A DNA stretch of 64,000 nucleotides from the NCBI GenBank assembly GCA_002338655.1, contig DDIU01000039.1, positions 54,250 to 118,249 of the forward strand. Reading direction: 5' to 3'. The translations under genes were made by a program, and so were the position numbers. Shown one piece after another: positions 8,040 through 17,952 of this stretch (the stretch's first letter is position 1; every line of letters starts with the position of its first letter). The notes beneath the pieces are model-generated. The model worked only from the letters and a program-made list of their open reading frames with translations, had not been told where the DNA came from and did no database searches. This DNA comes from Flammeovirgaceae bacterium UBA1842. Its GTDB lineage: Bacteria > Bacteroidota > Bacteroidia > Cytophagales > Cyclobacteriaceae.

Positions 8040-10610
8040 TTATCGTGAAGTAGCACGGTTAATATCCCTACCAAAAAATATGGCATTCATAAAAACTTTG
8101 TTGGTACCATACCAAAATGCCCTAAAATTTAAGTTGTCGGTAAAGCCAATTACCCTGCCCCGTCCGTACGTTGAGACCCCAACTGCTGAGGTGCTTTTCA
8201 ACCTGTTCAGGTTTTCACTTGATATATAACCACTTAGCAAAGGGTTTTCTGTATAGACCATTGGATTGGAGAATCCACCGGGAGCTTTTTCAAGAAAGTC
8301 TTCCGAATTTCTAAATACGGGTAGGATATCATTGGTATATCCATAAAAAAGCGGGTTGGTTCGGTCTATCTTGGTTTGAAAAATAGCACCACCTATTCGC
8401 TGTGCGCCTCTAAATTCATTTATATCTTCATATTTCCAGCTTTTAAGTGAATCCAACTGTTGCGATTTCGTGAACTTAAACTTTCCTAAACCCACTTTAT
8501 CTAAATATTTTAACGCTCCTTGCGAGGCCACAACCAAACCACCTGCCCGTACCCAATTTTTGAGTTTTTCCTGTCCACTTGTACTTATTGTTTGAAAATT
8601 CCCATCCACCATGATCAGTGTATTGTATTTATCAATGTCTGCCCTGTTAAACACATCAACGGGCATTAATGTTAAATTCATGTCATAATGCTGGTCAAAT
8701 AGATGCCAAACTTCCCCTGCATCATACCCACTTACCCCATCTCCAACCAAAAGTATTACTTTGGGATTTTCAACATTTTCAAAGGACGGACTTCCCAGGC
8801 TCACTCCTTCATAGTCCAGACCAGTAGAAAGGGAATAAATGTCTATGCCATTATTTAATGCTAGCTCCTTTAAAGAAGCTGCCATACTTTCCTCAGACCT
8901 GTTTTGCATAGCAACAGGAACTAAAATCGACCCTTTTTCAAATTTACGTCCAGCAGCATGAAATATTTCATTGGCTACTTTTACCTTATAGCCATTTTTG
9001 AGTAGTTCACTTAATATGCGTGGGGCATAATACCCATTCCATTCAAATACATAAGCGTATTTGGAAACCCCACCAATGAGTTGTCCCTGAGGTCGTTTGG
9101 TTGCGTCAAACGAGTTACCAATATAGCTTGGAGAATAGGTCTTATTGTTGAGGATGGCAAAGTCCACATTGAATGCCAAGGGGAGTGTCCAGGCAGAAAC
9201 ATCATAGAACAGGCTATCCTGAAAACTTGTATTGGTGTCGAACATAGCGTGTATTAGCTTGTTTTTAGGTTGTACTAATGGAATAACATATGCCTCATCC
9301 GGTTCATATCGAATACCATTGATTGATATTGGATTTTTGGCATTATAGATCTGAATCCCTTGCCGATTGACAATTTCAGCCAATCGATAATTTTTGTATT
9401 TGTCAGTAGAGCCAAAAACAATGGCTTTCTCGGCTGAAGATTTGGCTGAATTAAAAGAATTGACATAAAAATCACGCTGAAATTCAAGAAACTCAAGCCG
9501 CATTTCATTTAAGGCTTTTAATGAAGATAGCGAGGTGGTAAATTGGTTTCTAATGGTAAAAGGAAATGTAAGTATGCCATTGATGGTTTCCCGTGCGTGA
9601 CCCCTTGAACTTGCCTGTTCGAAAAGTATGCCTACGGCTCCGTTTATATCTGGATAGGTAGAGCCTTTGCCATAGAAGTAATCATCGAAACTTTCCTGTG
9701 TATAATAAAGTGACCCAATTTTATCAAGTGCTTTGGCGTGATACTCGCCCATTTTCCGGGTCAGTTCATAATTCTTTTTTGGGGTCATGGGGTTATTTCG
9801 TGAAGGAATGCCCGGTTGGAAAAAGAAAGTGCTGTTACTGCCCATTTCATGGTGGTCAGTTAGCAAATTGGGCTTCCAGCTTTGAAATTGTTTGATTCTA
9901 GCCTGTGATTCGGGCAGTTGTGTCACTAACCAATCCCGGTTCAAATCAAACCAATAGTGATTTGTACGGGCTCTTGGCCAAGGTTCATTGAACTCCATAT
10001 TATTGGGATCGGTATTTATCTGACTGCTTTTATTGGCATTTACATAATTGGCAAACCTGTTGAGGCCATCAGGGTTAAAGCTAGGGTCAATAATTATCAC
10101 CGTTTCATTAAGTAGCTTGTCTATTGGTGCACCTTGGGCTGCGGCTAAATAATAGGCAACCAACATGGAAGCATTGCTACCACTGGGCTCATTTCCATGA
10201 ACGCTATATCCTAGATAGGCAACGGCAGGCATTGACCCAGTCTCAAGGGAGTTGGATTTTTCAGGATCTGAAAGAAGTAAATGCTGTGATTTTATTTCCG
10301 AAATATTCGATTGATTGGCCAGTGAGGTAATAATTAGGTTTAACAATGGCCGGCCTTCATAGGTTTTTCCTATTTCTTCAATGGTTATCCTATCAGAGGC
10401 TTCAGCTACAGCATACATATAGCTCACTAACTTGTCATGGCTCACGTGCCATTCCCCCACTTCATGGCCGATAATATCGGAGGGGGCGGGTATATTAGGG
10501 TTGTAAGTGACATCAGAAGGTAGATAATAAGTAATATCAACCGTAGGCTGAGCAATAAGGGAAAAACTTGTAATTATAAAATAAAAAAGGCAAATTGAAA
10601 GGGTTTTCAT
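8040..10610 (-). CDS. Secreted zinc carboxypeptidase, M14 family
   Basis: An 856-residue exported peptidase. I start it at the ATG at 10610, which gives a signal peptide (KTLSICLFYFIITSF, cleavage near LIAQ); an in-frame ATG at 10637 adds nine residues that do not look like part of it. The M14 catalytic domain occupies roughly the first 370 residues: zinc ligands in VHGNEPSG and later in LLTDHHEMGS, substrate-binding FDLNRDW and SFNPDGLNR, and a probable catalytic Glu in GILFEQASSRG. The C-terminal half holds a flavodoxin/amidotransferase-like fold (VILLVGDGVSGYDAGEVW) common in long Bacteroidota members. Probably periplasmic or surface peptide degradation. It is divergent from the TonB-dependent receptor gene. 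Confidence 0.87.
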   Translation of the reverse strand: MKTLSICLFYFIITSFSLIAQPTVDITYYLPSDVTYNPNIPAPSDIIGHEVGEWHVSHDKLVSYMYAVAEASDRITIEEIGKTYEGRPLLNLIITSLANQSNISEIKSQHLLLSDPEKSNSLETGSMPAVAYLGYSVHGNEPSGSNASMLVAYYLAAAQGAPIDKLLNETVIIIDPSFNPDGLNRFANYVNANKSSQINTDPNNMEFNEPWPRARTNHYWFDLNRDWLVTQLPESQARIKQFQSWKPNLLTDHHEMGSNSTFFFQPGIPSRNNPMTPKKNYELTRKMGEYHAKALDKIGSLYYTQESFDDYFYGKGSTYPDINGAVGILFEQASSRGHARETINGILTFPFTIRNQFTTSLSSLKALNEMRLEFLEFQRDFYVNSFNSAKSSAEKAIVFGSTDKYKNYRLAEIVNRQGIQIYNAKNPISINGIRYEPDEAYVIPLVQPKNKLIHAMFDTNTSFQDSLFYDVSAWTLPLAFNVDFAILNNKTYSPSYIGNSFDATKRPQGQLIGGVSKYAYVFEWNGYYAPRILSELLKNGYKVKVANEIFHAAGRKFEKGSILVPVAMQNRSEESMAASLKELALNNGIDIYSLSTGLDYEGVSLGSPSFENVENPKVILLVGDGVSGYDAGEVWHLFDQHYDMNLTLMPVDVFNRADIDKYNTLIMVDGNFQTISTSGQEKLKNWVRAGGLVVASQGALKYLDKVGLGKFKFTKSQQLDSLKSWKYEDINEFRGAQRIGGAIFQTKIDRTNPLFYGYTNDILPVFRNSEDFLEKAPGGFSNPMVYTENPLLSGYISSENLNRLKSTSAVGVSTYGRGRVIGFTDNLNFRAFWYGTNKVFMNAIFFGRDINRATSR

Positions 10611-10666
10611 CGTAGCTGGATTGTTAGTAGTGAGCATGTGAACTTAAGCAGTTTTCGTTGTTTAAC

Positions 10667-10684
10667 ATTGACATTCTTGTCAAT
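10667..10684. promoter_or_regulatory. Inverted repeat between divergent M14 peptidase and TonB receptor genes
   Basis: ATTGACA and TGTCAAT form a perfect seven-base inverted repeat around a four-base spacer, in the 224-base gap between the two divergent start codons. It could be an operator or a weak hairpin. No clear Bacteroidota -33/-7 promoter pair was found with correct spacing, so a regulatory role is only a guess. Confidence 0.25.
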
Positions 10685-10834
10685 AAAGATAGGAATTTAC
10701 ACAGAAGGAATACAGCGATAAATTTAAATCATTTGTTAATATAAACTTAATACCACTGTACTTCATGAGTTTGGATATTATCAGTTAATTTGCATCGATT
10801 TATGAAATCAGAATTTTCAACAAACTAAAACAAT

Positions 10835-13800
10835 ATGAAACAAATCTTACTTAAACTGCTATCGTTAACTGGAATGTTACTATTCTGTTTTACGATGACT
10901 TATGGACAGGGGTCTACCTCTTCAACCATGAGTGGAAAAGTTACCGGCCCTAATGGCGAAGCACTGCCAGGGGCAACTATAATTGCTGTACATACTGCAT
11001 CTGGTACGCAATATGGAGACTTATCAGATGTATCCGGTCTGTTTAGGATACCAAACATGAGAGTTGGTGGTCCTTATACTATAACGGTTAACTTTATTGG
11101 TTACTCTGAGAATAAAACAGAAGGCGTTTATTTATCGTTGGGTCAGACATATAATTTGAACATCAAAATGGATGAAAATATTCAAACACTACAGGAAGTA
11201 GTTGTTTCATCCACAGCCTCAGATGTTTTTAATGCTGACAGAACCGGTGCACAAACCACAGTATCTAAGGAACAGTTATCAACCTTACCAAATGCATCGA
11301 GAACCTTAAACGATTTTACTCGCCTAACTCCTCAAGCGGCTTTTACCCAAGGAGGCGGCATATCTGTGGCGGGGATGAATAATAGATACAACTCTATTTT
11401 TATTGATGGAGCAGTAAGTAATGATGTATTTGGACTTGCAGCTAATGGACAAAATGGTGGACAAGTAGGTCTTTCTTTAATAAGTATGGACGCACTTGAT
11501 CAAATAAGTGTTGCGGTCGCACCTTATGACGTTACTTTAGGTGGTTTTGCTGGTGCAGGAATAAGTGCGGTTACCAGAAGTGGTACCAATGAAGTAGAGG
11601 GATCTGTATATTATCTAGTTAGAAATGAAAGTTTAGCTGGTAAAACCCCTGGTTTCATAGACACAGGTACAGACGGAAGAGAAAAATTAGCTGATTTTTC
11701 TGCTAAAACCTATGGAGTAAGAGTTGGTGGTCCTATAATAAAAGACAAGCTTTTCTTCTTCGTTAATGCTGAAATTCAAAGGGATGAAACTCCTAACCCT
11801 TTCAATTTCAGTAATTATAACGGTTCTGCTACAAGAGCTGATGTGGATGCCTTGGCTTCAACTTTACGGGGACTGGGTTACGAGCCTGGAGGATATGAAG
11901 ATGTTGTTCAAAAACTGGATGCGGAAAAATTTATGATCAAATTTGATTATAACTTAAATCAAACGCATAAAGTCTCAATCAGACACAGCTACAATAAAGG
12001 AGAGAATTTTTCTCCAAGTACCTCTAATTCCAATAGAATTCGATTTGCCAATGCTGGTGTATTCTTTCCCTCTGAAACCAATGCAACAACTTTGGAATTA
12101 CAAAGTAATTTTGGCGATAAATCTAACAAGTTAATAGTTGGTTATACAACAGTAAGTGACAATAGAGACCCACTTGGTAGCCCATTCCCATATATTGATA
12201 TAAGTACAGGAGACGTTGAGGCTGGTAGTGAACAATTTTCCACTGGTAATGTCCTTGAACAAAAAATATTTACGATAACGGATAATTTTAATCTTTATAA
12301 AGGAAAACACACCTGGACTTTTGGTACACATAATGAATTCTACAATATGAGGAATGTTTTTATTCGTCAAAATTTTGGATCATATAGGTACAATACTATT
12401 CAGGATTTTATTGATGATGTAAACAATGGTGGAGCTACTGGTGCCGCAACTCAATATGACAGAAGCTATTCGTTGGTGGATAATACTACGGGTGATGACA
12501 CTGGAGCTGCTGCTGAATTTAATGCTATGCAATTAGGATTTTATGTGCAAGATGAGATTCAAGTAAATAGCAAACTTAAAATTACTGCAGGATTAAGGGT
12601 TGATATTCCAATATTTACTGATGACCCTATTGATGACGGATATTTTAACTCAACTGCAGCACCTGCAATACAAGCTGCGGGCTATGATTTAAAAGGAGCT
12701 AAAGCTGGTCAGGCACCAAAGCCACAGTTTTTAGTTGCACCAAGATTTGGATTTAACTATGACCTGAAAGGTGATAAGTCTACTCAACTACGTGGTGGAC
12801 TGGGTATATTTACAAGTCGGGTACCTTTTGTATGGCCAGGTGCAATGTACAATAACAACGGAGCAACTGTAGGAGGTGTACGTGTTTTCTCAGGAATCAA
12901 TTTTATTGCTGATCCTTTTAATCAACCTACAGTATCTGATTTTGGTGGTACAGATGCCATCCCTCAGGGTCAATTGGATTTATTTGCAGAAGACTTTAAA
13001 TTTCCACAAGTATTTAGGGCAAGTATAGCCGTGGATCAGAAACTACCTTGGTGGGGATTGATCGGTTCTGCTGAAATAATGTATTCTAAGACCATTAATA
13101 ATATATTTTATGAAAATATAAATTTAGCTCCCCCAACCGAAAGAATGAGCGGTACACCGGACGATAGATTTAGATTTACAAATGGTAGGATAGATGGAAG
13201 TTACAGCGGTAATATTTACTTAGGCTCTAATACTAATAAGGGGTATACCTATAACTTTACTGCTAGCTTAACTAAGCCTTTTGATAATGGTCTTACTGCT
13301 AATTTGGCTTACAATTTTGGTCGAGCAGAATCTATATTTGAAGGTACTTCATCACAAAACTCTTCACAATGGAGAGGTGTATATGCAATAAATGGTAGAA
13401 ATGATGCGCAATTAGGTCGTTCAGATTATGACGCTGGCTCAAGGATAATTGCTTCTGTAAGCTACAGAAAAGAATACTTGAATCACTTTGCCACAACCAT
13501 TGGACTGTTTTATCAAGGCCAATCTGGGTCACCATTTTCTTATACCTATGATGATGGATTTAATGGTGAGGATTCAAGAGAAAGAGCTTTGATTTATATA
13601 CCAGCAAATCAGAGTGAAATAATATTTGCTGATCCTCTAACTGCCAATGAACAATGGGCTGCATTGGATAAATTCATTTCAAATGACGATTATCTAAGCG
13701 AACATAGAGGAGAATATGCCGAAAAGAACATGGGTAGAACACCTTTTGAAAGCATCATTGATCTCAAGTTAACCCAAGATGTATATTTTATGACTGGAAA

Positions 13801-14074
13801 GAAAAAGCAGACATTACAGTTTACATTTGATATCTTCAATTTTGGAAATTTCCTAAACAAAGACTGGGGAAAAAGATATAATGTGCCTAACGGTGATGGA
13901 ACTTCTGTTCAATTGTTGGATTTCGAAGGATTTTTACCAGCTACAAATACGCCAACATTCTCATTTAACACCAGCAATGAAGATGTTAAAGATTTGTTGA
14001 CAAAGGATGATTCTGGTTTAGTTAGCTCAAGATGGCAAATGCAAGTTGGTATCAGATACATATTTGGTAACTAG
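10835..14074 (+). CDS. TonB-dependent receptor, Oar-like, with N-terminal carboxypeptidase-regulatory-like domain
   Basis: Outer-membrane beta-barrel of 1079 residues. Order of parts: signal peptide ending near TYGQ; a carboxypeptidase-regulatory-like beta-sandwich (about 30-115, beginning SGKVTGPNGEALPGAT); a plug domain (about 120-240, with VVVSSTASDV, TLPNASRTLNDFTRLTPQ and YDVTLGGFAGAGISAVTRSG); and a long barrel with alternating aromatic strands, ending in the terminal strand WQMQVGIRYIFGN. No SusD partner follows, so it is not a typical SusCD glycan uptake pair; it resembles Oar-type receptors. The transported substrate is unknown. A strong terminator follows, so it is a single-gene unit. 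Confidence 0.9.
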   Translation: MKQILLKLLSLTGMLLFCFTMTYGQGSTSSTMSGKVTGPNGEALPGATIIAVHTASGTQYGDLSDVSGLFRIPNMRVGGPYTITVNFIGYSENKTEGVYLSLGQTYNLNIKMDENIQTLQEVVVSSTASDVFNADRTGAQTTVSKEQLSTLPNASRTLNDFTRLTPQAAFTQGGGISVAGMNNRYNSIFIDGAVSNDVFGLAANGQNGGQVGLSLISMDALDQISVAVAPYDVTLGGFAGAGISAVTRSGTNEVEGSVYYLVRNESLAGKTPGFIDTGTDGREKLADFSAKTYGVRVGGPIIKDKLFFFVNAEIQRDETPNPFNFSNYNGSATRADVDALASTLRGLGYEPGGYEDVVQKLDAEKFMIKFDYNLNQTHKVSIRHSYNKGENFSPSTSNSNRIRFANAGVFFPSETNATTLELQSNFGDKSNKLIVGYTTVSDNRDPLGSPFPYIDISTGDVEAGSEQFSTGNVLEQKIFTITDNFNLYKGKHTWTFGTHNEFYNMRNVFIRQNFGSYRYNTIQDFIDDVNNGGATGAATQYDRSYSLVDNTTGDDTGAAAEFNAMQLGFYVQDEIQVNSKLKITAGLRVDIPIFTDDPIDDGYFNSTAAPAIQAAGYDLKGAKAGQAPKPQFLVAPRFGFNYDLKGDKSTQLRGGLGIFTSRVPFVWPGAMYNNNGATVGGVRVFSGINFIADPFNQPTVSDFGGTDAIPQGQLDLFAEDFKFPQVFRASIAVDQKLPWWGLIGSAEIMYSKTINNIFYENINLAPPTERMSGTPDDRFRFTNGRIDGSYSGNIYLGSNTNKGYTYNFTASLTKPFDNGLTANLAYNFGRAESIFEGTSSQNSSQWRGVYAINGRNDAQLGRSDYDAGSRIIASVSYRKEYLNHFATTIGLFYQGQSGSPFSYTYDDGFNGEDSRERALIYIPANQSEIIFADPLTANEQWAALDKFISNDDYLSEHRGEYAEKNMGRTPFESIIDLKLTQDVYFMTGKKKQTLQFTFDIFNFGNFLNKDWGKRYNVPNGDGTSVQLLDFEGFLPATNTPTFSFNTSNEDVKDLLTKDDSGLVSSRWQMQVGIRYIFGN

Positions 14075-14094
14075 TAATTTATTAATTTAAGAAT

Positions 14095-14125
14095 AAAAGA
14101 GACTGTCCATTGGGCAGTCTCTTTT
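14095..14125 (+). terminator. Rho-independent terminator after the TonB-dependent receptor
   Basis: AGAGACTG (14098-14105) pairs with CAGTCTCT (14115-14122); T14106-C14108 can extend the stem towards a three-base loop, and the flanking A run pairs with the T run (14122-14125 onward). It lies 20 bases after the receptor stop codon and just before ppk1. Confidence 0.85.
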
Positions 14126-14145
14126 TGATTTGAGAGATTAGTAAA

Positions 14146-16197
14146 ATGGAACTTAAATCGCAGTATTTCGACCGTGACCTCTCATGGCTTTCATTCAATA
14201 AAAGGATATTAATGGAAGCGGCTAACCCTGATGTGCCACTTTACGAACGGATTAAGTTTTTGGCTATCTATTCCTCCAATCTCGATGAGTTTTTTCGGGT
14301 CAGGGTAGCAGCACTCAGAAGTATTGTCAATATCGATAAAAAGAAAATCAATAAGCGGTTTAACCATAAACCAAGCAAAACCCTTGATGCCGTACTGGCG
14401 GAAGTAAATAAGCAACAACAGGAATTTGGCAGGATAAAACGGAATGAAATTGTACCAGCACTGAAAAACAACAATATCATTCTCTATCGTGATGAGGAGA
14501 TTCTCCCAGAACATCAGAAATTCATTAACCACTATTTTAAAAGCAAAGTGCTGTCCTACCTACAGCCGCATATCCTTAATGTTGACGCGGATAAAAAGCC
14601 TTTTTTAGAAAATAGACTCATCTATTTTGCACTTGATCTGATAGATGTAAATGGCGACAGACAGTATGCTCTATTAAATATTCCGTCTGACTTTTTGCCT
14701 CGTTACATTAAGCTACCAAAAATAGGAAAGCTGTATTACTACATTACTCTGGATGATATTGTAAAGGAAAATTTAAGCTTCCTATTTGCTTCTTATCAAA
14801 TTAAAGGATGTTATTCTGTAAAGTTGAATAGGGATGCTGAGCTAAATATAGATGACGAATACTCCGGTGATTTGGTCAAGAAAATTAAGAAGCAGATCGC
14901 TAAGAGGAATATTGGCGTGCCCTCACGGTTTTTGTATGACCATACCATGCCTGATAAAATACTGATCTTTCTTAAAGATTTGTTTGAACTGGAACCGGAT
15001 GAAATAGTGCCAGGTGGCAGGTACCATAACATGAATGACCTGTTTCAGTTAGGAAACCCCTTGTCACCAAAATTGGAAAATGAATACCTGGAGCCATTGC
15101 CCAAACGGATATTGGAAAATCAAACCTCCATTTTTGATGCCATAGACCAGGGGGACGTTTTACTCCACTTCCCTTACCAAACGTACGATTATGTGCTTCG
15201 CTTCTTTAACGAAGCTGCCCTTGATCCTTTCGTAAAGGAGATCAAAGCCACTTTTTATAGGATAGCCCCTGAGTCATTTATTTGCAATGCCCTCATCAGT
15301 GCTGCCAATAATGGCAAGCAAGTGACGGTATTTGTTGAGATCAAAGCGCGCTTTGACGAACAGAATAACCTTAAATGGGCAGAACGCATGGAAGAAGCCG
15401 GGATACGGATCATTTACAGTATTCCAGGCCTGAAAGTACATGCTAAAGTGGCCCTTGTAATAAGATCGAAAGAGGAGGGGGAGATAAGCCAATATGGCTA
15501 TTTTGGCACGGGCAATTTCAATGAAAAAACGGCAACTATATATGCTGATCAGGCCTTATTTACCAAGCATTTTGAGATGACTTCTGAGCTCAACAGTTTG
15601 TTTGATTATCTGTGCGATCATAATCAGGTGCCAACTTTTAACTATTTGATGGTTTCTCAATTCAATATAATTGAAAAATTTGTTGAACTAATAGACAGGG
15701 AGATTGACCATGTCAAACAAGGGAAAGAGGGACATATCATCATCAAGTTGAATAACCTTCAGGACAATGCGATGATTGACAAACTTTATGAAGCCAGTAA
15801 TGCAGGGGTAAAAATTGAGTTAATTGTTAGGGCCATTTGCTGCATCAAACCTGGTGTAGAAGGGCTGAGTGAGCATATAACAGTTCATCGCATCGTTGAT
15901 GGCTTTTTGGAGCATTCTAGGGTGTTCTGGTTTTATAATAACGGTGCAGAAGAACTCTATCAAGGCTCGGCTGATTGGATGAAGAGAAATCTGTACCGAA
16001 GGATAGAGGTAGTCTTTCCGGTGTTGAACAAGAAGCTGCGTGACGAAGTGAAACAAATGTTGAACTTCCAGCTTCACGATAATATCAAAGGGGTGATGTT
16101 AGATAAGGATTTAATAAACCAACATTTTGAAACCCCAACCCCGATGAGGTCACAGGTGGCTTTTTATAAGTGGTTGGCGGAGAGGGAATTAAAATAA
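14146..16197 (+). CDS. ppk1: Polyphosphate kinase 1
   Basis: Synthesises polyphosphate from ATP reversibly via a phosphohistidine. The 683-residue length is normal for PPK1. The N domain starts with FDRDLSWLSFNKRI, the family signature; the middle domain is followed by two PLD-like C domains. The autophosphorylated His is in GLKVHAKVALV, the second conserved His in LEHSRVFWFYN; ATP-binding arginines are seen in FYRIAPES and KARFDEQNNLKWA. The gene is preceded by the receptor terminator and followed by the accessory island, so it is alone. Its end marks the conserved left flank of the island. Confidence 0.97.
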   Translation: MELKSQYFDRDLSWLSFNKRILMEAANPDVPLYERIKFLAIYSSNLDEFFRVRVAALRSIVNIDKKKINKRFNHKPSKTLDAVLAEVNKQQQEFGRIKRNEIVPALKNNNIILYRDEEILPEHQKFINHYFKSKVLSYLQPHILNVDADKKPFLENRLIYFALDLIDVNGDRQYALLNIPSDFLPRYIKLPKIGKLYYYITLDDIVKENLSFLFASYQIKGCYSVKLNRDAELNIDDEYSGDLVKKIKKQIAKRNIGVPSRFLYDHTMPDKILIFLKDLFELEPDEIVPGGRYHNMNDLFQLGNPLSPKLENEYLEPLPKRILENQTSIFDAIDQGDVLLHFPYQTYDYVLRFFNEAALDPFVKEIKATFYRIAPESFICNALISAANNGKQVTVFVEIKARFDEQNNLKWAERMEEAGIRIIYSIPGLKVHAKVALVIRSKEEGEISQYGYFGTGNFNEKTATIYADQALFTKHFEMTSELNSLFDYLCDHNQVPTFNYLMVSQFNIIEKFVELIDREIDHVKQGKEGHIIIKLNNLQDNAMIDKLYEASNAGVKIELIVRAICCIKPGVEGLSEHITVHRIVDGFLEHSRVFWFYNNGAEELYQGSADWMKRNLYRRIEVVFPVLNKKLRDEVKQMLNFQLHDNIKGVMLDKDLINQHFETPTPMRSQVAFYKWLAERELK

Positions 16198-16240
16198 TTT
16201 AACTGTCGGAAATAACCCAGTACAACGAAACTGACCAGAG

Positions 16241-16413
16241 CCCCCACTAGTCCTCGTTTGTAACGAGGATTCTTGAGGACAGCATTTCCGCCAAAAAGTC
16301 GGACAAGTATAATGCAATCAATATGGAAGCGACAATGCAAGGAGGAAAAATTGGAATAATTATAAAGGATGTAAAAGGAAAAATGGGTAAGTGAGGCTAG
16401 TTAAACTAAAAAA
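16241..16413 (+). repeat. Left copy of a 173-base direct repeat (REP palindrome plus RAYT leader)
   Basis: This stretch recurs at 22046-22218 with, by eye, four mismatches and no gaps. It opens with a REP-type palindrome: CCTCGTT (16252-16258), spacer TGT, AACGAGG (16262-16268), preceded by CCCCCACTAGT. The remainder (16270-16413) is the non-coding leader before the RAYT gene at 16437. A third, shortened and degraded copy lies at 20586-20660. The two full copies bound the toxin-immunity island. Confidence 0.9.
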
Positions 16414-16436
16414 ATGAAGAAAAATACAAAGAGATA

Positions 16437-16982
16437 ATGTCAGGTGATAGATACAAAATACAAGACCAGCAAGCATGTTATTTCATAACCATGACGGTAG
16501 TGTATTGGATTGATTTGTTTAGCCGAAGAGATTATAAGGATGTAATTGTTGAATCACTAAATTATTGTGTAGCACATAAAGGATTGAATTTATATGCATG
16601 GATAATCATGACCAATCATGTGCATATAGTTGGTAAAGTTGAAACTGAATCGGGGATGTCAGGATTTTTGAGGGATTTTAAAAAATTTACTTCAAAAAAG
16701 ATAGTGGAATTGATACAGGAAATTCCTGAGAGCCGTAATGAATGGCTTTTGGATAAATTTTCATTTGAAGCAAGAAGAACGGGTCGAGCAGAAAATTATA
16801 AACTATGGAAGGACGACAATCATGCTATTGACTTGAGCAATATAGATATGATGAACAAGATAGATTATATACATGATAATCCGGTTCGGGCGGGAATAGT
16901 TTATGAGCCAGATCAATATGTATATAGTAGTGCCATAGATTATGCTGGAGGGAAGGGAATGGTTAAAGTTACGGTGGTATGA
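16437..16982 (+). CDS. REP-associated tyrosine transposase (RAYT, Y1 HUH family)
   Basis: A 181-residue transposase of the Y1/HUH superfamily. The divalent-metal HUH motif is seen as HVH at residues 61-63 within MTNHVHIVGKV. The C-terminal half has the family pattern of a probable catalytic tyrosine (residue 121, followed by KLWKDDNHAIDL) and the tail IDYIHDNPVRAGIVYEPDQYVYSSA, common to the Bacteroidota members. It acts on single-stranded REP hairpins in known relatives. The gene appears intact, starts with ATG after its repeat-borne leader, and overlaps in another frame with the ORF that begins at 16942. Sure of family; activity is not shown. Confidence 0.88.
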   Translation: MSGDRYKIQDQQACYFITMTVVYWIDLFSRRDYKDVIVESLNYCVAHKGLNLYAWIIMTNHVHIVGKVETESGMSGFLRDFKKFTSKKIVELIQEIPESRNEWLLDKFSFEARRTGRAENYKLWKDDNHAIDLSNIDMMNKIDYIHDNPVRAGIVYEPDQYVYSSAIDYAGGKGMVKVTVV

Positions 16983-17952
16983 TATACGTTGTAAACGTAA
17001 ATTCCAAGCATCCCCGTTGCAAACGAGGACGAGTGCGGGTCATGATTATTTTACGGCAGTTAACCAAGTGCTATTTGTGAAACTAATTGATTCGGAAGGT
17101 GGGCTAGACCAATATATTAATAAATACAAAAATCAAGAGGTTGATTTTCTTTGGCACCAAAAGCGTACGTTTTGGATTTTTGCTCAAGCTTATTTGCTCT
17201 ATAATGAGCAACTAAATGATGATGGAAGTATTGACTTAAGCGCTGATTTCGATATCGATTTGAACACTGAATGGAAAGATTGGCTTAATGAAGAAACTAT
17301 TGGTTTGGGAAGTAGTGAAAAGAATATTAATTGTTTAACTTCTGATTGTGGCAATGTTTGGGCAATTGTGGAAGAAAATCACGGAAGTTATTTGTTTAGA
17401 AATTTTATTCCTCCAACCCATTTAAAAAACCCTTTTGATATTGTTCTGGTTGAATTTAATACGGGCATTGAAGATCTCAATATTGAACCAGGCTCCTTTA
17501 TGCCTATACCCGCCTTTTTCTTTTATGCAGTTTTAAAGGATAATAATTGGGATATATTTAAAAGGGATGTTTCAGATATCACTACTGTTGGAACAAGTTT
17601 GTTTGCGGGGGGGACATTGATTAAAGGGGCTCAAGGAATTTCAAAAGTCGCAGCACTTACACTGTTCTTTAATGTAACAAATACATTTGTTTTATCAGAT
17701 GAAGTTATCAGTTGGATTGAAAACGAAAACATTCATGGGAAATCTTTTTTAGCTACATATAGATTGCTAAATGTTACAAATAGCTTAGTAGGAATTTATA
17801 AAAGCCAACAGACCGTGGAATATATAGCAAATTTTATGTCTCTATATTTCGATTCTACAGGTGCCTATTATGAAGTTTTTGGGAAGAGGTTTGAAGAAAG
17901 ATTTCCAACAGAATTTGGCAAAATATTAACTGAATTAAAAAAAATAAGATAA
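16942..17952 (+). CDS. Orphan polymorphic-toxin C-terminal fragment joined to a REP sequence (candidate membrane-active toxin)
   Basis: The 336-residue ORF is a hybrid. Residues 1-33 are encoded by the out-of-frame end of the RAYT gene plus the right REP, which supplies the peptide QTRTSAG; recognisable protein starts around residue 34 (HDYFTAVNQ). The body has an acidic, aromatic-rich region, a PGSFMPIPAFFFY segment, then a glycine- and alanine-rich hydrophobic stretch (about 225-260, VGTSLFAGGTLIKGAQG onward) that could enter membranes. The stop codon overlaps the next ATG (TAATG), a toxin-then-immunity layout. A related tail, with 17 of 30 identical residues, lies at 19934-20041. I do not recognise the domain; the toxin role is inferred from position. 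The first Met is probably not a native start, so it may be silent until recombined with an N-terminal part. Confidence 0.5.
   Translation: MLEGREWLKLRWYDIRCKRKFQASPLQTRTSAGHDYFTAVNQVLFVKLIDSEGGLDQYINKYKNQEVDFLWHQKRTFWIFAQAYLLYNEQLNDDGSIDLSADFDIDLNTEWKDWLNEETIGLGSSEKNINCLTSDCGNVWAIVEENHGSYLFRNFIPPTHLKNPFDIVLVEFNTGIEDLNIEPGSFMPIPAFFFYAVLKDNNWDIFKRDVSDITTVGTSLFAGGTLIKGAQGISKVAALTLFFNVTNTFVLSDEVISWIENENIHGKSFLATYRLLNVTNSLVGIYKSQQTVEYIANFMSLYFDSTGAYYEVFGKRFEERFPTEFGKILTELKKIR
17005..17039 (-). repeat. Inverted REP at the right end of the RAYT unit
   Basis: The sequence CGTTGCAAACGAGG followed by ACGAGTGCGGG is the reverse complement of the left REP with a few changes. On the plus strand, its inner half is read in frame by the toxin-fragment ORF and encodes LQTRTSAG. 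The same half-site recurs at 20750-20770. Confidence 0.85.

Larger units (their letters stand above)
16241..17039 (+). mobile_element. REP-RAYT unit: transposase gene between inverted REP sequences
   Basis: The RAYT gene (16437-16982) is bracketed by a REP at 16241-16275 and an inverted REP at 17005-17039. Reverse-complemented, the right REP matches the left over about 34 bases with around six differences; both share GTCCTCGTTTG. That is the standard layout of a RAYT gene with its cognate REPs. Known RAYTs bind and cleave REP hairpins as single strands. Deletion derivatives of this unit appear at 20586-20769 and 22046-22218, so it was active at some time. Confidence 0.75.

Noticed and set aside
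12131..12370. Minus-strand ORF inside the TonB-dependent receptor gene
   Set aside because: It lies wholly within a well-supported gene, has no recognisable domain, and is a frame shadow like the other antisense ORFs in the window.
10835..14074. SusC of a glycan utilisation locus
   Set aside because: No SusD-like gene follows, a terminator closes the transcript, and the sequence looks like an Oar-type receptor.
14209..14532. A 107-residue minus-strand ORF inside ppk1
   Set aside because: It overlaps strongly conserved PPK1 coding sequence in antisense and shows no family features.
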